The notes under the pieces were generated by a model, which searched no databases, was not told the DNA's origin, and saw nothing but the letters and a program-made list of their open reading frames with translations. From positions 1 through 5,123 of the forward strand of contig JAABTZ010000265.1 of assembly GCA_011389605.1 (NCBI GenBank): a stretch of 5,123 bases of DNA. Direction: 5' to 3'. The position numbers and the translations under genes were made by a program. This stretch comes from Desulfobacteraceae bacterium. GTDB taxonomy: Bacteria > Desulfobacterota > Desulfobacteria > Desulfobacterales > Desulfosalsimonadaceae. The first letter of the stretch is position 1. Each line of letters begins with the position of its first letter. Below, one piece after another: positions 5,066-5,123 of this stretch.

Positions 5066-5081
5066 ATCGGTATATACTGAT
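5066..5081. repeat. 16-bp near-perfect palindrome (possible operator)
   Basis: ATCGGTATATACTGAT pairs with its own reverse complement at seven of eight positions, the exception being a G/T pair. It lies in the leader of the plus-strand gene, about 41 bp before its presumed start, a position suited to repression of either sigma-70 or sigma-54 transcription. I cannot assign a regulator family. Confidence 0.45.
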
Positions 5082-5106
5082 TTTTTACAGATAACATTTA
5101 ATCAGC

Positions 5107-5112
5107 AGGAGG
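5107..5112 (+). promoter_or_regulatory. Ribosome binding site of a plus-strand gene starting at the window edge
   Basis: AGGAGG is a full anti-16S match. Nine nt further the window ends in AT (5122-5123), which would be ATG if the next base is G. Together with the upstream promoter-like elements this supports a plus-strand gene beginning exactly at the edge. Its product is not visible. Confidence 0.6.
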
Positions 5113-5123
5113 CACGTTTACAT

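Larger units (their letters stand above)
4975..5123. other. Divergent promoter region
   Basis: These 149 AT-rich bases separate the minus-strand small gene from a plus-strand gene that starts at the right edge. They hold a sigma-54-like element (5002-5017), a sigma-70-like pair on the plus strand (5006-5033), a perfect TATAAT on the minus strand (5034-5029), a 16-bp dyad (5066-5081), an AT-only inverted repeat ATAAAT/ATTTAT (5052-5067) and a strong Shine-Dalgarno (5107-5112). No coding frame is supported here. Confidence 0.6.

Noticed and set aside
1..5123. CRISPR array, transposon ends, tRNA/rRNA genes or a novel multi-gene defence system
   Set aside because: No spaced repeats, transposase motifs, cloverleaf or rRNA-like sequence were seen; the coding content is core housekeeping genes plus one small orphan.

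Overview
The window is a compact bacterial stretch whose main content is a four-gene cluster on the minus strand, in transcription order xseA, xseB, ispA, dxs. These encode the two subunits of exonuclease VII, a short-chain (farnesyl-type) prenyl diphosphate synthase, and 1-deoxy-D-xylulose-5-phosphate synthase. The order matches the well-known xseA-xseB-ispA-dxs(-tlyA) arrangement of Bacillus and many other bacteria. The protein style, the AT-rich intergenic DNA, a sigma-54-like promoter and an 88-codon conserved-looking orphan gene suggest a Gram-negative deltaproteobacterium (Desulfobacterota, perhaps a Desulfobacteraceae sulfate reducer). That assignment is inference from recalled family resemblance, not a search result.

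Layout on the + coordinate axis: 1-20 holds the first codons of a further minus-strand gene starting 1 nt after the dxs stop, by synteny possibly tlyA. dxs is 22-1899, ispA 1905-2825, xseB 2818-3081 and xseA 3062-4438, all on the minus strand and overlapping or nearly touching, so they are very probably one transcript with coupled translation. A 269-bp non-coding stretch (4439-4707) follows; it carries a candidate xseA promoter, an AATC tetranucleotide repeat and several AT-rich dyads. A small minus-strand gene of unknown function lies at 4708-4974 (GTG start). The last 149 bp are a divergent promoter region with a sigma-54-like element, a sigma-70-like pair, a near-perfect 16-bp dyad and, at the very end, a strong Shine-Dalgarno followed by AT, the first two bases of a presumed ATG of a plus-strand gene lying outside the window.

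Functionally, dxs supplies DXP to the MEP isoprenoid pathway and ispA condenses the resulting C5 units into farnesyl diphosphate for quinone and undecaprenyl lipid synthesis. xseA/xseB form a single-strand DNA exonuclease whose link to isoprenoids is genomic rather than biochemical. No mobile element, CRISPR array, tRNA or rRNA was seen, and I found no evidence of a new defence or other undescribed multi-gene system. The most unusual signal is a perfect 13-bp inverted repeat (27-nt palindrome) inside dxs, exactly over the codons for the conserved cofactor-binding NDN motif; the regulatory architecture of the two intergenic regions comes next.
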